In this document: positions 13,637-13,842 of the stretch, piece after piece | Position numbering within the stretch: position 1 is the stretch's first letter | Layout: each line of letters starts with the position of its first letter | Source of the DNA: CAYGHG01 sp964349515 | GTDB lineage: Bacteria; Oederibacteriota; PGYV01; CAYGHG01 | Direction of reading: 5' to 3' | Assembly (NCBI GenBank): GCA_964349515.1 | Contig: CAYGHG010000068.1 | Coordinates: 1-13,842, forward strand | Length of the DNA: 13,842 nt | Notes under the pieces: generated by a model | Told to the model about the DNA's origin: nothing | Databases searched by the model: none | Seen by the model: only the letters and a program-made list of their open reading frames with translations | Translations under genes and position numbers: made by a program

Positions 13637-13842
13637 ATGAAAAACTATGATGTGGTTGTGATTGGTGCCGGGCCTTGCGGGCTTACTCTTGCGGAGCATC
13701 TGGCGAAAAAAGGGATCAAGGCGCTTGTTATTGATAAAGATGAAATCGGTGCAAAACCGCGCAGCTGGATTACCTGGTACGATGAGATCGTGCGGCGGGG
13801 TTTTAAAAATACAATTATAAATAAAATTGATACGCTGGAGTT
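13637..13842 (+). CDS. FAD-dependent oxidoreductase, N-terminal part (cut by window end)
   Basis: The first 68 codons of a gene that runs off the window. The product starts MKNYDVVVIGAGPCGLTLAEHL, a classic beta-alpha-beta dinucleotide-binding fold with GxGPxG at residues 10-15, and the strand-2 end KALVIDKDE supplies the acidic residue expected to bind the FAD ribose. The following PRSWITWYDEI is reminiscent of the lycopene cyclase/geranylgeranyl reductase type of flavoprotein, but the fragment is too short to assign a subfamily or substrate. AGGAGG at 13628-13633 sits three bases before the ATG. It lies just beyond the inverted repeat, so its promoter may be within 13507-13586 or the gene may be read from upstream. 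Confidence 0.85.
   Translation, partial: MKNYDVVVIGAGPCGLTLAEHLAKKGIKALVIDKDEIGAKPRSWITWYDEIVRRGFKNTIINKIDTLE

Overview
The window reads as a bacterial chromosomal segment of moderate GC, densely packed, with operons on both strands. It carries housekeeping genes (pheT, prfB, zapA), a flagellar fragment (FliK plus a short FlhB-like protein) and a large secreted protein with a long Thr-alternating linker and a C-terminal FlgD/T9SS-like Ig fold. That mix, plus short palindromic intergenic elements, suggests an uncultivated, flagellated, Gram-negative-type bacterium (a lipoprotein and surface-protein architecture seen in Goldbacteria-, Omnitrophota- or Elusimicrobiota-like genomes). The phylum assignment is a guess from protein style, not from a search.

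Layout. 46-4061 (+): fliK, a FlhB C-terminal-domain protein and a seven-repeat beta-propeller lipoprotein, tightly spaced and probably one operon. 7073-4063 (-): pheT, a ZapB-like coiled-coil protein and zapA, with 1-bp spacing and a 14-bp overlap; this unit converges on the lipoprotein gene with one base between the stops. 7074-7280: an AT-rich divergent promoter region. 7281-9336 (+): prfB with a textbook +1 programmed frameshift, an acidic protein of unknown function overlapping it by 14 bp, and a small ACT-like protein. 9515-10585 (+): a Gfo/Idh/MocA-family dehydrogenase between two hairpin-rich spacers. 10815-11427 (+): a Phd/YefM-type antitoxin and VapC/PIN toxin with a recognisable promoter and TGTACA-type operator. 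11424-13469 (+): an IgGFc-binding-domain surface protein whose start overlaps the toxin stop. 13473-13622: a pair of long inverted repeats with nested palindromes. 13637 to the end: the start of an FAD-dependent oxidoreductase.

How the parts relate. FliK and the FlhB-like protein belong to the flagellar export switch that sets hook length. ZapA and the coiled-coil partner belong to Z-ring assembly and are co-transcribed with a tRNA synthetase subunit. RF2 controls its own synthesis through the in-frame UGA. The toxin-antitoxin pair appears self-regulated, and its transcript probably runs into the surface-protein gene. No complete new defence or mobile system is visible. The least explained items are the prfB-linked acidic protein, the coupling of the surface protein to the toxin-antitoxin pair, and the three intergenic palindromic elements, which look like dispersed repeats or bidirectional terminators.
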